64,000 bases of DNA from Sulfuricurvum sp. (GTDB taxonomy: Bacteria; Campylobacterota; Campylobacteria; Campylobacterales; Sulfurimonadaceae): contig JAUYUB010000018.1 in the NCBI GenBank assembly GCA_030692765.1, positions 62,001 to 126,000 of the forward strand, written 5' to 3'. Shown one piece after another: positions 37,119 through 47,146 of the stretch. Positions within the stretch are counted from its first letter, which is position 1. Every line of letters starts with the position of its first letter. The notes under the pieces are model-generated. The model worked only from the letters and a program-made list of their open reading frames with translations. It was not told where the DNA came from and made no database searches. A program made the position numbers and the translations under genes.

Positions 37119-38423
37119 ATGTCCCACTCTCTTTCCATTGTCATCCTTGCTGCAGGAAAAGGGAGTCGGATGAAATCGCCCAAAGCGAAAGTCCTTCATG
37201 AGATTTGCGGGCGTGAAATGCTGTATTACAGTATCAAAGCAGCGCGCGCTTTGAGTGATGACATCATTGTTGTGGTTGCACATCAAAAAGATGCTGTTAT
37301 CGCTGCTATGAATAAACATTTTGACAACCTCACGTTTGTCACCCAAGACACCGACAACTTCCCAGGTACGGGCGGTGCAATGATGGAGGTCAAACCAAAG
37401 CATGAAAATGTTCTTGTCCTCAATGGAGATATGCCACTCATCACCCAACACTCTGTGAGTGAATTTATGAAAAGTGACAGCGACATTGTGATGTCGGTAA
37501 TCGAACTTGAAAACTCTAGTGGATACGGGCGTGTGGTGATCGAAAACGGTCATGTAGTGCGTATCGTCGAGGAAAAAGACGCCACTGATGCCGAAAAGGC
37601 TATTCTCACGGTTAACGCGGGTGTTTATGCATTTAAACGTCATGTTTTAGAAACCTATTTACCAAAACTCTCCAATGCTAATGCGCAAAGCGAATACTAC
37701 CTCACAGACGTCATTGCTATGGCACGTAACGATGGTTTGGAAATCTCGCCGCTGATTGTTGAAGAAGTGGAGTTTAAAGGGGTTAATTCCAAATTCGATC
37801 TTTCAACTGCCGAGATCATAATGATGGATAGAATCCGACGTACATGGATGGATGCAGGGGTTATCATGCAGCTTCCTGAAACGATCTATATCGAAGAAGG
37901 GGTTCGTTTCGAGGGAGAATCCATCATTGAAAACGGTGTACGTCTCTGCGGTAACAGCCTCATCATAAACTCTCATATCAAAGCACATAGTGTTATCGAA
38001 GATTCTACGGTTCAGGACTCTGATGTCGGTCCACTGGCGCATCTGCGCCCATTAAGTGTTTTGAAAAATACCCATGTCGGAAATTTTGTCGAAGTTAAAA
38101 AATCAACACTTACCGGTGTTAAAGCAGGACACTTAAGCTATATAGGCGATGCTACTATCGATGAGGGAACCAACATCGGTGCGGGAACCATCACCTGCAA
38201 CTACGATGGTGTCAAAAAATATCAAACAATCATCGGTAAAAATGTCTTTATAGGAAGCGACTCACAGCTCGTTGCACCCATAGAGATTTCTGACAATGTC
38301 ATGATCGCAGCAGGAACAACAGTCACCTCAGGCAAATACGAAAGTGATGTGTTGATCCTCAGCCGTACACCCGTTCGCAAAGTAGCCGGCTTCTTTACAA
38401 AATTCTTTGGAAAAGGGAAGTAA
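37119..38423 (+). CDS. glmU: Bifunctional GlmU (UDP-GlcNAc pyrophosphorylase / GlcN-1-P acetyltransferase)
   Basis: 434 residues. The N-terminal nucleotidyltransferase shows LAAGKGSRMKSPKAKVLHE and LVLNGDMPLIT. The C-terminal left-handed beta helix (about 250-434) carries the acetyltransferase segments KAGHLSYIGDATIDEGTNIG and YDGVKKYQTIIGKNVFIGSD. It makes UDP-GlcNAc for peptidoglycan and LPS. The start has AGGAG 6 bases upstream. It is the first gene of a closely overlapping run ending with truA. Confidence 0.96.
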   Translation: MSHSLSIVILAAGKGSRMKSPKAKVLHEICGREMLYYSIKAARALSDDIIVVVAHQKDAVIAAMNKHFDNLTFVTQDTDNFPGTGGAMMEVKPKHENVLVLNGDMPLITQHSVSEFMKSDSDIVMSVIELENSSGYGRVVIENGHVVRIVEEKDATDAEKAILTVNAGVYAFKRHVLETYLPKLSNANAQSEYYLTDVIAMARNDGLEISPLIVEEVEFKGVNSKFDLSTAEIIMMDRIRRTWMDAGVIMQLPETIYIEEGVRFEGESIIENGVRLCGNSLIINSHIKAHSVIEDSTVQDSDVGPLAHLRPLSVLKNTHVGNFVEVKKSTLTGVKAGHLSYIGDATIDEGTNIGAGTITCNYDGVKKYQTIIGKNVFIGSDSQLVAPIEISDNVMIAAGTTVTSGKYESDVLILSRTPVRKVAGFFTKFFGKGK

Positions 38424-39664
38424 TGCTAATCCCTGCCAATTTACTTGAAGGCAAAAAGATACTCTTGGGTGTCACGGGTTCTATTGCCGCCTATAAATCG
38501 CTTGAGCTCTTACGTCTTTACACAAAAGCAGGTGCAGAAGTACGTGTCGTTATGAGTCCATCGGCTAAAAAGTTTATTGGACCTTTGAGTTTTGAAGCAC
38601 TGAGCCATAACCGCGTCCTGGATGACTCAAACGAATCATGGGCAGATGATTTTAATCATATCAAGACCTCCCAATGGGCTGACATCATGGTCATCGCTCC
38701 GGCATCGGCTAATACCATTGCCAAACTCGCAAACGGTCTTGCCGATACAATTTTGACCCAATGCGCCCTCGCCTTCCCTAAAACAAAACTCATCGCCCCG
38801 TCTGCCAATACCCACATGATCCAAAACCCAATGATACAAGATGCACTAAAAAGACTCTCTATGGCGAATTATGAAATGGTTTCTACACAGACCAAAGAGC
38901 TTGCTTGTGAAACAGTCGGTGATGGCGCTATGGCAGAACCGATTGACATCTTTTATGAAACGGCAAAAATCTTACTCAAAGATTCTTATTGGCTAAACAG
39001 ACCTGTTATTGTCACCGGTGGAGGAACACGAGAAAAAATAGATGAAGTACGTTATGTCTCTAATTTTTCTTCAGGAAAAATGGCAAAATCCATTGCGCTT
39101 TCTCTCTATTTCAAAGGGGCAAATGTGTCCTATATCACTACAAAAGGTAATGTCGGCCTCCCTAAAAGCATCCGCACGACAGACGTAGAGGATGCCAAAG
39201 AGATGCTCATCGCCACCAAAGATGCCCTTTATAGTGCTAAAAACAATAGCCAAACCACTAAGCGTCCTTTTTTATTTATGGTTGCAGCAGTAGCAGATTT
39301 CACCCCTAAAGATCCTCAACAAGGCAAACTCAAAAAATCCATGCTGGGTGATAATTGGCAGATTGAACTGGAACAAACATCCGATATATTAAGCACACTA
39401 ACCAAAGATCGCGAAGGGGTTACAACCATCGCGTTTAAAGCTGAAATGGACAGCGCAGAGGGGCTCAATAATGCCAAAAATCTTTTAACGCAAAAAAAGG
39501 TGGATGCGGTTTGCTACAATCTTCTCCAAGATGCAAAAAGTTTTGGCGGAGAAGAGAACAGCATTACCTTCATTACCAAAAACGACCAAATAGATTTGGG
39601 GCGACACAGTAAATTTGATCTTGCAGAAAAAGTTATACAATCTGCTCAAGCATGCATATCATGA
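38423..39664 (+). CDS. coaBC: Bifunctional CoaBC (phosphopantothenoylcysteine decarboxylase/synthetase)
   Basis: 413 residues. The N-terminal flavoprotein CoaC has LGVTGSIAAYKSLEL and APASANTIAKLANGLADTIL. The C-terminal CoaB begins near 190 with PVIVTGGGTREKIDEVRYVSNFSSG and has FKAEMD late. It converts 4'-phosphopantothenate to 4'-phosphopantetheine in coenzyme A synthesis. It overlaps glmU by one base and uppS by at least four. Confidence 0.96.
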   Translation: MLIPANLLEGKKILLGVTGSIAAYKSLELLRLYTKAGAEVRVVMSPSAKKFIGPLSFEALSHNRVLDDSNESWADDFNHIKTSQWADIMVIAPASANTIAKLANGLADTILTQCALAFPKTKLIAPSANTHMIQNPMIQDALKRLSMANYEMVSTQTKELACETVGDGAMAEPIDIFYETAKILLKDSYWLNRPVIVTGGGTREKIDEVRYVSNFSSGKMAKSIALSLYFKGANVSYITTKGNVGLPKSIRTTDVEDAKEMLIATKDALYSAKNNSQTTKRPFLFMVAAVADFTPKDPQQGKLKKSMLGDNWQIELEQTSDILSTLTKDREGVTTIAFKAEMDSAEGLNNAKNLLTQKKVDAVCYNLLQDAKSFGGEENSITFITKNDQIDLGRHSKFDLAEKVIQSAQACIS

Positions 39665-40341
39665 GTAATAACCCAAGTCACATCGCTATCATCATGGACG
39701 GAAACGGACGATGGGCTCAAGCTCAGGGGAAGAACCGTACCTATGGCCATGAAAAAGGGTCTGAAGTCGTACGCACCATCACGACCTATTGTGCTAAAAA
39801 TCCAGAGATCGACCGACTTACCCTCTATGCTTTCAGCACCGAGAACTGGAAACGCCCAAAGCTTGAAGTCGAGTTTTTGATGAAACTGCTTCAAAAATAC
39901 CTCAAACAGGAATTACAGACCTATTTGGATGGAAATATCCGTTTTCGGCCTATTGGCGATCTCTCTGTATTCTCAACCTCATTGCAAAAGACCATACAAG
40001 AGGTCGAAGACGCAACGCGCCATTGCACAGGACTCATACAAAGTCTGGCACTCAATTACGGCGGACGTGATGAGATCATACGTGCCGCGGCTGCTTTACA
40101 AGCCTCCAATACTCCTATCAGCCTTGATTTAATATCACAAACACTGGACTGCGATACCGATGTTGATCTATTGATACGCACCGGAGGGGATCACCGCCTA
40201 TCCAATTTTATGCTGTGGCAAAGTGCCTATGCAGAGCTTTTTTTCACCGATACACTGTGGCCAGAGTTTACAACCGATGAGTTGGAAAAAATCATACAAA
40301 AATTTAAAAAAGTTGAACGACGTTTTGGAGGACTTAACTGA
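39661..40341 (+). CDS. uppS: Undecaprenyl diphosphate synthase UppS
   Basis: 226 residues from the ATG at 39661 (ATGA overlap with the coaBC stop); an ATG at 39652 would add three residues. The opening HIAIIMDGNGRWAQAQG holds the catalytic Asp, with LTLYAFSTENWKRP and LALNYGGRDEI, and the RTGGDHRLSNFMLWQ active-site block. It makes the C55 carrier used for peptidoglycan, O-antigen and, probably, the GT39 donors at 43-49 kb. Confidence 0.95.
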   Translation: MSNNPSHIAIIMDGNGRWAQAQGKNRTYGHEKGSEVVRTITTYCAKNPEIDRLTLYAFSTENWKRPKLEVEFLMKLLQKYLKQELQTYLDGNIRFRPIGDLSVFSTSLQKTIQEVEDATRHCTGLIQSLALNYGGRDEIIRAAAALQASNTPISLDLISQTLDCDTDVDLLIRTGGDHRLSNFMLWQSAYAELFFTDTLWPEFTTDELEKIIQKFKKVERRFGGLN

Positions 40342-41090
40342 TGGAATGGATAATCGTATTTATATTAGGGGCTATGATTGGCTCTTTTCTCAATGTGCTA
40401 ATCCTTCGTACACCCATAGATCAAAGTGTATCTTTTCCTGCCTCTCATTGTATGAGCTGTGAAACCCCATTGCGTGCTTGGCATAATGTCCCTATTCTTT
40501 CATGGCTTTTTTTACGCGGAAAATGTGCTTTTTGTGGTGTTAAGATTTCGATCCAATACCCGATCGTAGAAGCATTAAGCGGTCTTATTTTTATCTGTGC
40601 CGCATGGAAATTTGGGATCACCTATCAAGCATTCGCCATTGCGATGGTTTTCGCTCTTCTTATGGCTCTCTCGCTCATCGATTTTCGTTATAAAATGGTT
40701 CCGGACAGCATCAATCTAAGTGCCCTTACCTTTGCAATATTCAGCGTCTCAACTTTTCCTGACTTTTTAACCCATTTTACCAATGCACTGCTGTTCGCCG
40801 GTGGATTTACGCTATTGCGCTTTTACCTCTCCTATGCCATTAAAAAAGAGGCGATGGGGGAAGCCGACATTATGATCGCCGCAACTATGGGAGCTGTATT
40901 AGGGATCAAGTTGGCGCTCGTTGCTGTTTTCCTCTCAGCCGTTCTTGCACTACCGGCAATACTTTTAACACGAACAGAAGATGAAGAATCGCAGCAGCTT
41001 CCCTTTATCCCTTTTCTAGCCATCGCTACATGGATAGTACTGATGTTTGATACCCAAGTAGGTTTATATTTGGAAGCGCTATATGGGTAA
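40341..41090 (+). CDS. Prepilin peptidase (A24 family), PilD-like
   Basis: 249 residues with about seven membrane helices. The N-terminal domain has a four-cysteine set (CMSCETPL ... CAFCGVKI, about 34-64), and the peptidase has acidic sites in SLIDFRYKMVPD and GEADIMIAA. It cleaves type IV pilin-like signal peptides and often methylates the new N-terminus. No pilin gene is nearby. It overlaps uppS and the following permease gene. Confidence 0.92.
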   Translation: MEWIIVFILGAMIGSFLNVLILRTPIDQSVSFPASHCMSCETPLRAWHNVPILSWLFLRGKCAFCGVKISIQYPIVEALSGLIFICAAWKFGITYQAFAIAMVFALLMALSLIDFRYKMVPDSINLSALTFAIFSVSTFPDFLTHFTNALLFAGGFTLLRFYLSYAIKKEAMGEADIMIAATMGAVLGIKLALVAVFLSAVLALPAILLTRTEDEESQQLPFIPFLAIATWIVLMFDTQVGLYLEALYG

Positions 41091-42105
41091 ATTAAAACAC
41101 TATATTTTTTCCCATTTAAACGTTTTGTTTTTCTCTATTTTTATACCGTTATTTACGATTGCATCGGTCATTGTTATGATTAAAATCGCGACATTGACCT
41201 CTATTGTTACCCTTAATCTATCCGAAATGGGGAAACTTTACCTCTTTGTTTTACCAGAGTTACTGTTCTATACCCTTCCCATTGCCTTTGTTGTAGCAGG
41301 CGCACTCACTTTCTATCGACTTTCTATTGATAATGAAATGGTAGTATTTTTTTCACTTGGAATTCCTCCACACTATCTCGGAAGAGTATTACTGCTTCCG
41401 GCATTCTTACTTAGTTTACTACTTATTATCGATTTTCTTTTGATTACACCTTACATGAACATCGTCAACGAATCTTTTTATGTTGCAAAAAAAAATGAAG
41501 CACGATTTAATCTTACCGCTTCCGAATTTGGGCACAATTTTGGAAACTGGATGATATTTATTAAAACAAGCGGTAAAGACAATGGAAAATATGGCGGAAT
41601 TGCGTTGTTTAATAAAGAGAATAAAGAAGAAATATTTATCACTGCAAATGAAGCCGAACTTATAAATAAAAACGGCACTCTACAACTTAATTTAAGTGAT
41701 GGAAATGGCTATTCCTACACTGATCATGCATTTAATTATATGGGATTTAAAACATTAAAAATCAATGATTCTCTTGATCACAAAATTATCGCATACGATG
41801 GTTTGATTGACTATTGGACGAATGATACCCGACGCGAAAGAAAGCAACAGACGCTCATCACTAACACTCTATTAGGACTTTTTCCATTACTTTCTATTTT
41901 TCTTATCGTTGCCCTTGGTGTCGTACATGCGCGTCACCAAAAACGATGGATCTATCTTTGGCTTTTTTTAAGCATTATTATCTATTATTCATCAATCATG
42001 TTATTGCAAATATGGCTTCTTTACTGGACCATACCCACAGTAGCGATTCTTTGGCTTATCGCAACCTATGTTTTTTACCGAAAATTAGTGGCTAACAGGT
42101 TTTGA
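41083..42105 (+). CDS. LptF/LptG-family LPS transport permease
   Basis: 340 residues of YjgP/YjgQ type. Three N-terminal helices (about 12-38, 52-80, 95-125) are followed by a periplasmic beta-jellyroll-like domain (about 135-250) and three C-terminal helices (about 260-335). With LptB it extracts LPS from the inner membrane. Which of LptF or LptG it is cannot be told. It overlaps its neighbours by 8 and 4 bp. Confidence 0.88.
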   Translation: MGKLKHYIFSHLNVLFFSIFIPLFTIASVIVMIKIATLTSIVTLNLSEMGKLYLFVLPELLFYTLPIAFVVAGALTFYRLSIDNEMVVFFSLGIPPHYLGRVLLLPAFLLSLLLIIDFLLITPYMNIVNESFYVAKKNEARFNLTASEFGHNFGNWMIFIKTSGKDNGKYGGIALFNKENKEEIFITANEAELINKNGTLQLNLSDGNGYSYTDHAFNYMGFKTLKINDSLDHKIIAYDGLIDYWTNDTRRERKQQTLITNTLLGLFPLLSIFLIVALGVVHARHQKRWIYLWLFLSIIIYYSSIMLLQIWLLYWTIPTVAILWLIATYVFYRKLVANRF

Positions 42106-42839
42106 ATCGCGCTAAAATCACCCTGAGCTACAACGGTTCAGCCTTCATGGGTTCGCAACAGCAGCCAACAACGACCAATACGGTCATTGGAACCCTTACA
42201 ATAGCCCTTAAGCGTCTCAAAATCGCCTCTGTACCAAAAGGATCAGGCAGAACAGACCGAGGGGTTCACGCGACGCATCAGGTGATGCACATCGATCTCC
42301 CACATTTTTGGACCGATCTGCGACGTCTCAAAGACATGCTCAATCTTCAACTTCCTGCATCTGTACGCATACGACGTATCGAATTTGTTGCCCCAGAATT
42401 TCATGCCCGATACGGCGCACGTAAGCGCGTCTACCGCTATATCTTTAAAGAAGGAATCAGCAACCCGTTTGAAGACGATTTCGTCACCTTTGTCCCCTCG
42501 CTTAACCGTGAGATTATCAGTGATGCCATAGGAGCTTTTGTCGGCGATCACAATTTCGAACTATTCAAAAAAAGCGGCGATGATATGGAACACTACGTCC
42601 GCCGCATCTACCGTGCCTATGCCTATTCTCACAAGGGTTATTTTATCCTTGTCTTTGAGGGGAATGGTTTCTTACGCTCACAAATACGCCTCATGGTCGG
42701 TTTTTTACTGCGTATATCCAATGCAAAAGCAACCAAAGAACAGCTAATCGAACAGCTAAATTGTATAAAGCGCCATAGTACCAGTATTGCACCGCACAAT
42801 GGCCTTTATCTAACCAGAATACTCTATAGTAAACCTTAG
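42102..42839 (+). CDS. truA: tRNA pseudouridine(38-40) synthase TruA
   Basis: 245 residues. The catalytic aspartate is in GSGRTDRGVHATHQ (about 46-59). Other family segments are FHARYGARKRVYRYIF, GDHNFELF and EGNGFLRSQIRLMVGFLL. It modifies the tRNA anticodon stem. It starts with TTG at 42102, coupled to the previous TGA (TTGA overlap). Confidence 0.95.
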   Translation: MNRAKITLSYNGSAFMGSQQQPTTTNTVIGTLTIALKRLKIASVPKGSGRTDRGVHATHQVMHIDLPHFWTDLRRLKDMLNLQLPASVRIRRIEFVAPEFHARYGARKRVYRYIFKEGISNPFEDDFVTFVPSLNREIISDAIGAFVGDHNFELFKKSGDDMEHYVRRIYRAYAYSHKGYFILVFEGNGFLRSQIRLMVGFLLRISNAKATKEQLIEQLNCIKRHSTSIAPHNGLYLTRILYSKP

Positions 42840-42848
42840 CTTTTAGGT

Positions 42849-42854
42849 TATAAT
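42849..42854 (+). promoter_or_regulatory. Probable -10 element of the envelope-glycan block
   Basis: TATAAT in the 55-base gap after truA, preceded by GGT, and 41 bases before the PAP2 ATG. No clear -35. It would begin transcription of the PAP2/GT39 genes. Confidence 0.45.
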
Positions 42855-42894
42855 ACGCGCTTCAAAGTGGCTAAAATTAAATTAAGTGGTGTTC

Positions 42895-43584
42895 ATGTTT
42901 CTAGGTGTTTCTAAAAAATTTTATTTTTTTGCTCTTGTCACATCATTGTTTTTTGTGTTCTTTCCAGATATTGACATTTTTATTTCTTCCCTCTTTTATT
43001 CAACGGAAAAGGGATTCTTTTGGTCAAATAATATCTTTATTCTGTTCTTATATTCTATTCCACGACCGATTGTTATCCTAGGTATTTTTGCCTTGATCAT
43101 TTTGATAATTGATTTAATATTTAAAAAAAGACTTTTTAATCTTCAGCCTCTATATTTATTCTTTTTTGTCAGTGTTATGCTTATTGGGCCTGGTTTTGTC
43201 GTGCATACTGTCTTTAAAGATACATGGGGGCGTGCTCGTCCAGTAGAAATTGTAACTTTCAATGGCACAAAAACATTTACGCCAGCATGGATAATATCCG
43301 ATCAATGCAGTACAAATTGTTCTTTTGTTTCTGGTCATTCAGCAGGAGCTTACAGCTTGATTGCCCTTGCTTTACTCGCGAAACGACGCAAAAGACTAGC
43401 TTTGCTGCTAACAATTACTATCGGTTCTCTAGTTGGTTTAGGACGTATTATCCAAGGGGGACACTTTTTTAGTGATGTCTTTTTTTCATTTATTTTTGTC
43501 TATCTGACAGCTAAAGTTATGTATTATTTTATCTTTGATAAAAAACTGTTTGATTTTATAGAAGAACGATGCAAACTAAATTAA
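42895..43584 (+). CDS. PAP2-family membrane phosphatase (first copy)
   Basis: 229 residues from ATG at 42895; a GTG at 42886 adds three. Six helices are likely. The three acid-phosphatase motifs are present: KDTWGRARP, FVSGHSAGAY (Val replaces the usual Pro) and GRIIQGGHFFSD. Such enzymes remove phosphates from lipids such as lipid A or undecaprenyl diphosphate. The substrate is unknown; the following GT39 gene suggests a lipid-linked sugar or lipid A role. Confidence 0.88.
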   Translation: MFLGVSKKFYFFALVTSLFFVFFPDIDIFISSLFYSTEKGFFWSNNIFILFLYSIPRPIVILGIFALIILIIDLIFKKRLFNLQPLYLFFFVSVMLIGPGFVVHTVFKDTWGRARPVEIVTFNGTKTFTPAWIISDQCSTNCSFVSGHSAGAYSLIALALLAKRRKRLALLLTITIGSLVGLGRIIQGGHFFSDVFFSFIFVYLTAKVMYYFIFDKKLFDFIEERCKLN

Positions 43585-43623
43585 ATTTTTAATCCTATAA
43601 ACGATCACAAAGGAAAAAGACAA

Positions 43624-45009
43624 ATGCAAACGTTGCTGTCACGACAAAATGTTTTAATAATTGCAATTTTGTTTGCTCTATTTTCAGCAACTTACAATGC
43701 ATTTTTACCTTTTTTTGAAGATGAGGCTTATTATTGGCTCTGGAGTCACCATCTTGAATTAAGTTACTACGATCATCCTCCAATGGTTGCCTATTTCATC
43801 AAAATATTCACTCTATTTGGCGATTCAGTTTGGCAAATAAGACTTGTCAATATTTTTTGTTTCTTGGGGGGCGGATTTTTTATTTTCAAAACGGCACTTT
43901 ATCTTTTTGACGAAAAAACGGCGCTATATGCATTTTTAATTTTTATTTTTTCTCCTGCTGTCACCATGGGTTTCACAATTACCACACCTGACAGCCCCTT
44001 GATAGTTTTTTGGGGTGCTTCTCTTTATTTTGCTGCAAAAGCTTTTTTTGAAGAAAAAACTAAATATTTCATCATTGCAGGTGCGCTTGGCGGAGCTGCA
44101 TTACTGTCTAAATACACCGGTGTTTTATTGTTTGCAGGTTATTTTATTTTTATTCTGACCTACAAACCAAAACTATTTTTATCAGTAAAGCCTTATCTTG
44201 CAATCTTATTTGGATTAATTGTTTTTTCTCCTGTAATTATTTGGAATGTACAAAACGATTTTTCAAGTTTTTTATTTCAATACTATCATGGCACATCAAC
44301 TGGGAATGAATCAATTGGATTTATGCATGATTTAGAACTATTCGGCGGGGCTTTTGGGATATTTGGCCCTGTTTTTTTTACTCTTTTACTCTATATTTTT
44401 ACCCAAAAAGAAGCCTATAAAAATGACCGATTGTTCTTTGTTTTATCTATTACACTTTTTACCATTGTATTTTTTCTATACAAAGGGCTGTATAAAAAAA
44501 TGGAGCTCAATTGGGTGGCACCAGCATTTGCATCTGCGTCAATCGTCGTCGGATATTTTATTGCAAAATATGACATGAAAAAAACATTCATTTGGGGAAT
44601 CGCCCTCTCCATTCTTATTGGAAGCGTTGTTCGGTTTCCTCTTTTGTTTGGACTTGAAGGAGCTCGTAATCCTCATAATAGACTATTTGGGCAAGAAGAA
44701 CTTGCAAAACATATTCAAGATATTCCTAATGAGAATGTTTACACAGATTATCTTACTATGGCCTCAGCTTTAACCTATTATCTTAAAAAAGATGTTTATA
44801 TTCCTATTGAAACTCGAAAAAGTCAATTTGACGAATGGCAAAAAGACTATAATTTTACTTCAAAGTCTGGTATTTATGTTGGTAGAGATGGACATCATCT
44901 AAATGAATTAAAAACTATATGGAAAAATACCGCCCTTATTGAAGAATACACAATCAAAAAGCAGGGTTTCAAAGATAAAACATACTACATCTATAGGGTC
45001 TCAAATTGA
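43624..45009 (+). CDS. GT39/ArnT-like membrane glycosyltransferase (first copy)
   Basis: 461 residues with about 11 helices. The first periplasmic loop has the acidic FEDEAYYWLWSHHLELSYYDHPP (about 28-50), the ArnT/PMT-like catalytic region, and LSKYTGVLLFAGY later. These enzymes transfer a sugar from a polyprenyl-phosphate carrier onto lipid A or another acceptor in the periplasm. It is a paralogue of the gene at 47767. A strong AAGGAAA site precedes the ATG. Confidence 0.88.
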   Translation: MQTLLSRQNVLIIAILFALFSATYNAFLPFFEDEAYYWLWSHHLELSYYDHPPMVAYFIKIFTLFGDSVWQIRLVNIFCFLGGGFFIFKTALYLFDEKTALYAFLIFIFSPAVTMGFTITTPDSPLIVFWGASLYFAAKAFFEEKTKYFIIAGALGGAALLSKYTGVLLFAGYFIFILTYKPKLFLSVKPYLAILFGLIVFSPVIIWNVQNDFSSFLFQYYHGTSTGNESIGFMHDLELFGGAFGIFGPVFFTLLLYIFTQKEAYKNDRLFFVLSITLFTIVFFLYKGLYKKMELNWVAPAFASASIVVGYFIAKYDMKKTFIWGIALSILIGSVVRFPLLFGLEGARNPHNRLFGQEELAKHIQDIPNENVYTDYLTMASALTYYLKKDVYIPIETRKSQFDEWQKDYNFTSKSGIYVGRDGHHLNELKTIWKNTALIEEYTIKKQGFKDKTYYIYRVSN

Positions 45010-45938
45010 CAAGAATTTTAAAAAGTAAGCTTTTTACGATTGGAATTAAAATCACTTTTGCAAGTTTTGCATTTTGGTTTTTATCCAAAAAACTTGATTA
45101 TTCTCAGCTTCCGGAACTGTTCTACACCATGAACTATAATTTACTCTTTGCTGCCCTTTTGCTCCAATTTATAAGTATAGCAATAGCTGCCTACAGATGG
45201 AAATTAGTCATGCACTCATTAGGATTTGGAGAAGATAATGCATTCTATCAAAAGCTTTACTTCAAAGGCTTTTTTTTCTCCCAAGCTCTTCCTGGAAGCA
45301 TAGGCGGTGATGCAATACGACTCATTGCATTAAAGGATCAAGGGTATAAAATAAGTGACTCTTTGTATGGAATCTTTATAGATAGGGTAGTTGGTCTTAT
45401 CGGACTGCTTCTTATTAGCTTATTCGCACTGCTATTTGCACCAGTTTTTTTAACATCTACAATCATCAATACCGTTTTATTTATTGGCGTAGGCGGCTTA
45501 GCAGGTTTTCTTATTCTGTTGATTTTACATAAAGTCATTAACTTCAGTCACCTTCCAAAATTACATATTTTTGGTGAACTGTCAAAACGTTTTTTCAAAG
45601 TTTATTCTAACAGTCAAAAAGGAATTCTACAAATCTCTCTCTCAATCATCATACACTTTTTTTCAATCTTATGTATTTATTCAATCTCTGTTGCCGCTAA
45701 CTTAGGAGTTGAATTTGAAGCCTTTCTTTGTCTTATGCCGCTGGTTATACTTTTAACCATCCTTCCTATCTCCTTTGCGGGATGGGGTGTTCGAGAAGGT
45801 GCCATGGTGGGTCTCTTTTCTATGAGTGGAGCAAATAAAGAAGCTATCATGGCAGTTTCAATCGCATATGGGGTCATCCTGATCCTCTCTTCCCTTCCAG
45901 GTTTTGTTACTTGGTTAAATTCAAAAAATATTGCCTAA
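45006..45938 (+). CDS. Lysylphosphatidylglycerol synthase TM-like / UPF0104 flippase-like protein
   Basis: 310 residues with about eight helices. The family block FFFSQALPGSIGGDAIRL (about 88-105), RVVGLIGLLLISL and the late SFAGWGVREGAMVGLF are visible. Members are linked to lipid or lipid-sugar flipping and to the membrane half of MprF; there is no aminoacyl-transfer domain here. It starts with TTG at 45006 in a TTGA overlap with the GT39 stop. Confidence 0.8.
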   Translation: MTRILKSKLFTIGIKITFASFAFWFLSKKLDYSQLPELFYTMNYNLLFAALLLQFISIAIAAYRWKLVMHSLGFGEDNAFYQKLYFKGFFFSQALPGSIGGDAIRLIALKDQGYKISDSLYGIFIDRVVGLIGLLLISLFALLFAPVFLTSTIINTVLFIGVGGLAGFLILLILHKVINFSHLPKLHIFGELSKRFFKVYSNSQKGILQISLSIIIHFFSILCIYSISVAANLGVEFEAFLCLMPLVILLTILPISFAGWGVREGAMVGLFSMSGANKEAIMAVSIAYGVILILSSLPGFVTWLNSKNIA

Positions 45939-45949
45939 GGAAAATTTAC

Positions 45950-47146
45950 ATGAATATTGACTTGATGAGAAAAATAGACTATTGGGCGGGTATTCCAATT
46001 TCTTTTATTTCCACTTATCTATTAAAACCTTCCTACATTTTAAACCCTCCCAAAGCGCCAAAAAATATCCTTATGATAGAACTCAGCGAAATGGGAAGTA
46101 CTATTCTTTGCGATCCAATGATGCAAAAACTAAAAGGGGAAGGGACAAATCTTCATTTTGTTATTTTTAAGAAAAATGCCCCAAGCTTGTCACTTCTAAA
46201 TACAGTAGAAAAAAACAACATTTTTACAATACGTGAAGATTCGCTCTTTACACTTCTTTACGATACCTTCTCTTTCCTTCTTTGGTGCCGAAAAAAGAAA
46301 ATAGACTCAGTTATTGATTTAGAACTTTTTTCACGTTTCACCGCTTTGCTTACGGGTTTCTCTGGCGCTGTCAATCGTGTCGGATTTCATTCGTTCTTTA
46401 ATGAGGGGCTCTATCGAGGAGACATGCTAACGCATAAAGTTGCCTACAATCCTCATATGCATATTGCGAAAAACTTTATCTCACTTTCCAATGCACTGCT
46501 CTCAAATACCAAAGAGACACCCTATTCCAAAAAAATGATTACCGAAGATGAAGTCATACTTAAAAAAGCATCTATTTCCCAACAAGAAAAAGAGAATGTT
46601 TTAACAAAGATAAAACATGTACTTCCCCTCTTTGATAAAGAAAAAATTATTATTTTTAACGCAAATGCATCAGACTTAATGCCCCTGCGCAGATGGCCTC
46701 GTGAATATTTTATTGAACTCGGTATAAAATTGCTTGAAAACTATCCGGACATTATTATATTATTAACTGGTGCACCAAGTGAACGAGAGGGACTTGATCA
46801 TATTCGTATTGCATTGGGAGAACGCTGTATTAACTTTGCAGGAAGCACCACCTTTGCCGAACTTGCACCGCTTTATGCTATAAGCCGCTTAATGCTGACA
46901 AACGACAGCGGACCTGCTCATTTCGCTGCCGTAACTGACCTTCCTACTTTTGTATTTTTTGGTCCAGAAACTCCTGCGCTGTATGGCAGTCTTGGCAACT
47001 TTACTCCTTTATACGCCAATCTTGCATGTTCTCCGTGTGTTTCGGCTGCAAATCATCGAAAGACGGCATGTGATGACAATCAATGTGTCAAAGTAATCAT
47101 GCCAGACTATGTCTACAGTGTTTTGAGCAATGAGCTGAATTCTTGA
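45950..47146 (+). CDS. GT9-family (heptosyltransferase-like) LPS glycosyltransferase
   Basis: 398 residues from the ATG at 45950, chosen because AAGGAAAA (45938-45945) lies just upstream; a longer frame would begin inside the previous gene. Two GT-B halves are visible, with a C-terminal donor site (INFAGSTTFAELAPLYAISRLMLTNDSGPAHFAAVTDLPTFVFFGPETP in parts, about 300-350). GT9 enzymes add heptose or related sugars to the LPS core in the cytoplasm. Donor and acceptor are unknown. Confidence 0.85.
   Translation: MNIDLMRKIDYWAGIPISFISTYLLKPSYILNPPKAPKNILMIELSEMGSTILCDPMMQKLKGEGTNLHFVIFKKNAPSLSLLNTVEKNNIFTIREDSLFTLLYDTFSFLLWCRKKKIDSVIDLELFSRFTALLTGFSGAVNRVGFHSFFNEGLYRGDMLTHKVAYNPHMHIAKNFISLSNALLSNTKETPYSKKMITEDEVILKKASISQQEKENVLTKIKHVLPLFDKEKIIIFNANASDLMPLRRWPREYFIELGIKLLENYPDIIILLTGAPSEREGLDHIRIALGERCINFAGSTTFAELAPLYAISRLMLTNDSGPAHFAAVTDLPTFVFFGPETPALYGSLGNFTPLYANLACSPCVSAANHRKTACDDNQCVKVIMPDYVYSVLSNELNS

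Noticed and set aside
37128-37140. TCCCACTCT at the start of glmU as a further REP arm
   Set aside because: It is only nine bases, has no second arm and encodes the first residues of GlmU (SHSL).
43595-43783. Minus-strand frame at the start of the first GT39 gene
   Set aside because: Lies mostly inside the GT39 coding region, has low-complexity composition and no ribosome site.
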